Shown: in pieces, positions 60,976 through 64,000 of the stretch | Numbering within the stretch: the first letter of the stretch is position 1 | How the letters are laid out: each line of letters begins with the position of its first letter | Assembly: GCF_017357385.1 (NCBI RefSeq) | Contig: NZ_CP071632.1 | Coordinates: forward strand, 2,051,501 to 2,115,500 | Reading direction: 5' to 3' | Length of the DNA: 64,000 nucleotides | Source: Rhizobium sp. NZLR1 | GTDB lineage: Bacteria > Pseudomonadota > Alphaproteobacteria > Rhizobiales > Rhizobiaceae | Position numbers and translations under genes: made by a program | The notes under the pieces: model-generated | The model's input: only the letters and a program-made list of their open reading frames with translations | Database searches by the model: none | What the model was told of the DNA's origin: nothing

Positions 60976-61902
60976 ATGAGCGAGATTACGGCTGCAATGG
61001 TGAAGGAACTGCGCGAAAAGACCGGCGCAGGCATGATGGACTGCAAGAAGGCCCTTGCTGAGACCGGCGGCGACATGGAAGCGGCGATCGACTGGCTGCG
61101 CGCCAAGGGCATCGCCAAGGCTGACAAAAAGTCGGGCCGCACTGCCGCTGAAGGCCTCATCGCCGTTTCCAGCCAGGGCACCAAGGCAGTCGTCGTCGAA
61201 GTCAACTCCGAAACCGACTTCGTCGCCCGTAACGATGCCTTCCAGGATCTCGTCCGCGGCATTGCCAAGGTCGCCGTCTCCACCGACGGCACCGTCGACG
61301 CCGTTGCGGCTGCGACCTACCCGGCATCCGGCAAGTCCGTTTCGGACACTATCAAGGATGCGATCGCAACGATCGGCGAGAACATGAACCTGCGCCGCTC
61401 GGTCGCGCTCTCCGTCGAGGACGGCGTCGTCGCCACCTATATCCACAATGCTGTTTCCGACGGCCTCGGCAAGCTCGGCGTTCTCGTTGCCCTGAAGTCG
61501 ACCGGCGACAAGGAAGCTCTGAACGCAATCGGCCGTCAGGTCGCCATGCACATTGCCGCGACTGCGCCGCTGGCGATCCGCCCTGAGGAAGTCGATGCCG
61601 CCGTCGCCGAGCGCGAGCGCAACGTCTTCATCGAGCAGTCGCGCGCTTCCGGCAAGCCTGACAACATCATCGAGAAGATGGTCGACGGCCGCATGCGCAA
61701 GTTCTTCGAGGAAGTCGCCCTTCTCTCGCAGGCTTTCGTCATCAATCCCGATCTCACGGTCGCAGCCGCCGTCAAGGAAGCCGAAAAGGCCGTCGGCGCG
61801 CCGATCGAAGTCGCCGGCATGGCCCGCCTTCTGCTCGGCGAAGGCGTCGAGAAGGAAGAGACCGATTTCGCAGCCGAAGTCGCGGCTGCCGTCAAGGGTT
61901 GA
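60976..61902 (+). CDS. tsf: Elongation factor Ts
   Basis: 308 residues. The UBA-like N-terminus [20 protein letters not shown] is diagnostic, followed by [16 protein letters not shown] near residue 78 that contacts EF-Tu. It regenerates EF-Tu-GTP during translation. AAGAGGAAGC lies in front of the ATG. The 238-base gap from rpsB contains a hairpin. Confidence 0.98.
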   Translation: MSEITAAMVKELREKTGAGMMDCKKALAETGGDMEAAIDWLRAKGIAKADKKSGRTAAEGLIAVSSQGTKAVVVEVNSETDFVARNDAFQDLVRGIAKVAVSTDGTVDAVAAATYPASGKSVSDTIKDAIATIGENMNLRRSVALSVEDGVVATYIHNAVSDGLGKLGVLVALKSTGDKEALNAIGRQVAMHIAATAPLAIRPEEVDAAVAERERNVFIEQSRASGKPDNIIEKMVDGRMRKFFEEVALLSQAFVINPDLTVAAAVKEAEKAVGAPIEVAGMARLLLGEGVEKEETDFAAEVAAAVKG

Positions 61903-61929
61903 TCTTCCAGCCATAATTGGGAAAACACC

Positions 61930-61957
61930 AGGGCATCGCGTGACAACGCGGTGCCCT
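61930..61957 (+). terminator. Hairpin between tsf and pyrH
   Basis: An 11-bp stem, AGGGCATCGCG with CGCGGTGCCCT and a 6-base loop. It is followed by TCGTGTATC, so there is no real T-tract; more likely an mRNA stability or partial termination element. Confidence 0.5.
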
Positions 61958-61997
61958 TCGTGTATCGGGCATTCACGGCAATTTACGAGGAGCCAAG

Positions 61998-62720
61998 ATG
62001 TCTATAGAGCCTGTCTATAAACGCGTTCTACTCAAGGCTTCCGGCGAAGCGCTCATGGGTAGCCAGGGCTTCGGGATCGATGTTGCGGTGGCAGACCGCG
62101 TTGCATCCGACATCGCCGAGGCAAGGCATATGGGCGTGGAAGTCGGCGTCGTCGTCGGTGGCGGCAATATCTTCCGCGGTGTCGCGGTAGCGTCCAAGGG
62201 CGGCGACCGGGTCACCGGCGACCACATGGGGATGCTCGGCACCATCATCAACGCGCTGGCGCTGGCGACCTCGCTGCGCAAGCTGAACATCGATACGGTG
62301 GTGCTCTCGGCCATCTCCATGCCCGAGATCTGCGAGAGCTTTTCGCAGCGCGCAACCCTCTATCATCTGTCGATGGGACGCGTGGTGATCTTTGCCGGCG
62401 GCACCGGAAACCCCTTCTTCACCACCGATTCGGCCGCAGCACTGCGGGCTGCTGAAATGGGCGCGGAAGCGATCTTCAAGGGCACGCAGGTGGATGGGAT
62501 CTATACCGCCGACCCGAAGAAATATCCCGATGCGACTCGCCTCGACCGCCTGACGCACCAGGAAGTGCTGGACAGGGGGCTTGCGGTGATGGACGTTGCC
62601 GCCGTCGCGCTCGCCAGAGAGAATTCCATTCCGATCATCGTCTTCTCGATCCATGAGAAAGGCGGTTTTGCTGAAATCTTGACGGGGGGTGGCCTCAAGA
62701 CCATCGTCTCCGACAACTGA
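61998..62720 (+). CDS. pyrH: UMP kinase
   Basis: 240 residues. YKRVLLKASGEALMGSQGFG at residue 7, VGVVVGGGNIFRGVAV near 52, RVVIFAGGTGNPFFTTDSAA near 130 and VDGIYTADPKKYPDATRLD near 163 form the hexameric amino-acid-kinase-fold UMP kinase. It makes UDP for nucleotide and cell-wall synthesis. Third gene in the cluster. Confidence 0.98.
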   Translation: MSIEPVYKRVLLKASGEALMGSQGFGIDVAVADRVASDIAEARHMGVEVGVVVGGGNIFRGVAVASKGGDRVTGDHMGMLGTIINALALATSLRKLNIDTVVLSAISMPEICESFSQRATLYHLSMGRVVIFAGGTGNPFFTTDSAAALRAAEMGAEAIFKGTQVDGIYTADPKKYPDATRLDRLTHQEVLDRGLAVMDVAAVALARENSIPIIVFSIHEKGGFAEILTGGGLKTIVSDN

Positions 62721-62856
62721 TATAAGCTGCGCCGCTTGATCAGGCGCAGCCCCTCGCTGGAACATGGTGATTTAGGCCCGGTTGGTCTGAAATCTGAATC
62801 ACGTTGCGGCAAGCGAATCTGAAAGATAGCGACGCGCTTTATACGGGAGCATCGAC

Positions 62857-63417
62857 ATGAGTGAAGGTATCGACATCAAGGAACTGAAGCGCCGCATGGA
62901 CGGCGCGGTTTCGGCATTCAAGAGCGATATCGCATCGCTGCGCACCGGCCGTGCTTCGGCCAACATCCTCGATCCGGTGACGATCGAGGCCTATGGTTCG
63001 CGTATGCCGCTGAACCAGGTCGCCAACATCACTGTGCCCGAGTCGCGCATGCTGTCGGTTTCCGTCTGGGACAAGTCGATGGTCAGCGCCGTCGAGCGCG
63101 GCATCCGCGAATCCAATCTCGGCCTCAACCCGATCGTCGACGGCCAGAGCCTGCGTATTCCGTTGCCTGAGCTGAACGAGGAGCGCCGCAAGTCGCTCGT
63201 CAAGGTGGCTCACGACTATGCCGAAAAGAGCAAGGTCGCGATTCGACATGTTCGCCGCGATGGCATGGACGGCCTTAAGAAGGCCGAAAAGGATAGCGTA
63301 ATCGGCCAGGACGAGGGCAGGGCGCAGTCGGAACGTGTACAGAAGATGACGGACGAGACGATTTCCGAAATCGACCGCTTGCTTGGCGAGAAGGAAAAGG
63401 AAATCATGCAGGTCTAG
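62857..63417 (+). CDS. frr: Ribosome recycling factor
   Basis: 186 residues. [20 protein letters not shown] then [39 protein letters not shown] and [20 protein letters not shown] make the two-domain RRF. It splits the post-termination ribosome with EF-G. A TATACGGGAGC site precedes the ATG. Followed after 37 bases by uppS. Confidence 0.98.
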   Translation: MSEGIDIKELKRRMDGAVSAFKSDIASLRTGRASANILDPVTIEAYGSRMPLNQVANITVPESRMLSVSVWDKSMVSAVERGIRESNLGLNPIVDGQSLRIPLPELNEERRKSLVKVAHDYAEKSKVAIRHVRRDGMDGLKKAEKDSVIGQDEGRAQSERVQKMTDETISEIDRLLGEKEKEIMQV

Positions 63418-63454
63418 TGGATCTGTGCCTTTGCCTGGAAAGACCGGACGGGAA

Positions 63455-64000
63455 ATGTCGGAATCTGTATTTGTGACTGTGCCAGAGCATGTTGCCATCA
63501 TCATGGACGGCAATGGACGTTGGGCCAAGCAGCGCGGCCTGCCGCGGACAATGGGCCACCGCAAGGGCGTCGAGGCGGTGCGCGAGACAGTACGCGCCGC
63601 CGGCGCGGCCGGCATAAAATATCTGACCCTCTTTGCCTTCTCCTCGGAGAACTGGCGCCGGCCGGAGGCCGAAGTCTCCGATCTGCTCGGTCTGTTGAAG
63701 GCCTTCATCCGGCGCGACCTCGCCGAACTCCATCGCCAGAACGTCCGCATCAAGGTGATCGGCGACCGCCACAGCCTGCGTAGCGACATTCTCGGCCTGC
63801 TGCTGGAGGCGGAGGAAACCACTAAGGACAATACGGCGCTGACACTGGTCATTGCCTTCAATTACGGTTCGCGCGACGAGATCTCCCGGGCTGTGGTGAG
63901 CCTGGCGAGGGATGTCGAGGCCGGCCGCCTGAGGGCGCAGGATATCACCCCCGCGCTGATCAACGCCCGTCTCGATACGGCGGGCATCCCCGATCCGGAT
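63455..64000 (+). CDS. uppS: Undecaprenyl diphosphate synthase (5' part, runs off right edge)
   Basis: The first 182 residues are visible. [20 protein letters not shown] at residue 12 (catalytic Asp and phosphate-binding Asn-Gly-Arg), [34 protein letters not shown] and [12 protein letters not shown] are the conserved cis-prenyltransferase regions. It builds the C55 lipid carrier for peptidoglycan and polysaccharide synthesis. cdsA and later genes are expected beyond the edge. Confidence 0.97.
   Translation, partial: MSESVFVTVPEHVAIIMDGNGRWAKQRGLPRTMGHRKGVEAVRETVRAAGAAGIKYLTLFAFSSENWRRPEAEVSDLLGLLKAFIRRDLAELHRQNVRIKVIGDRHSLRSDILGLLLEAEETTKDNTALTLVIAFNYGSRDEISRAVVSLARDVEAGRLRAQDITPALINARLDTAGIPDPD

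Noticed and set aside
1..64000. CRISPR array
   Set aside because: No series of regularly spaced direct repeats and no cas-like gene was seen on either strand.

Overview
This window looks like a Rhizobium chromosome (Rhizobium etli / leguminosarum type). The evidence is the aapJQMP amino-acid transporter, the order rpsB-tsf-pyrH-frr-uppS, clpS-clpA, an EipB/DUF1849 envelope protein, DUF3126, DUF982 and DUF6634 proteins, and the high GC content. It divides into two parts at about 30.7 kb.

Bases 1 to about 30,675 are accessory DNA, probably the right end of an integrated island. The boundary is a 45-bp 3' half of a tRNA-Arg(UCU) gene (30631-30675) with no 5' half. A tyrosine integrase gene, now frameshifted, reads away from it. 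Inside the island, from left to right, are: an LLM flavin oxidoreductase, an epoxide-hydrolase-like protein, a LuxR-type regulator and a 946-residue winged-helix/NTPase/TPR regulator; a frameshifted FdhF/YdeP molybdoenzyme; a run of small redox and electrophile-handling enzymes (VOC, SDR, DsbA-like, two tautomerases, DJ-1/PfpI); DUF982 and GlcG/HbpS-like genes; two tandem Ku genes, one frameshifted and with no LigD; a stand-alone reverse transcriptase with a YMDD centre; a sulfite-oxidase-like protein; two overlapping exported ClpP-like proteins; an XRE / DUF6634 / AAA+-M41 protease cassette; and integration genes.

Two regulatory patterns tie parts of the island together. A roughly 23-bp site with core GGCRATAC-CWAAGTGCA occurs five times, each time ahead of a gene and pointing at it. 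An ATTGTTGACAA operator lies before the XRE gene and again before the DUF6634-protease operon. A structured RNA with anti-Shine-Dalgarno loops and its own terminator (9071-9210, minus) resembles the alphaproteobacterial alpha-r14/CcsR small RNAs.

Bases 30,676 to 37.7 kb are a transition zone: two P-loop kinase-like genes, an IS21 istB fragment, a long perfect hairpin, a secreted beta-helix/RTX protein, a decayed adenylate cyclase-YHS gene and small exported proteins. From 37.7 kb onward the content is conserved core: aapPMQJ, metC, an FAD monooxygenase, cysE, phasin, clpS-clpA, HIT, FemAB-like, a ridA-gdpD pair, eipB, a telA/VWA/xpaC four-gene operon, and the translation cluster rpsB-tsf-pyrH-frr-uppS, which runs off the right edge.
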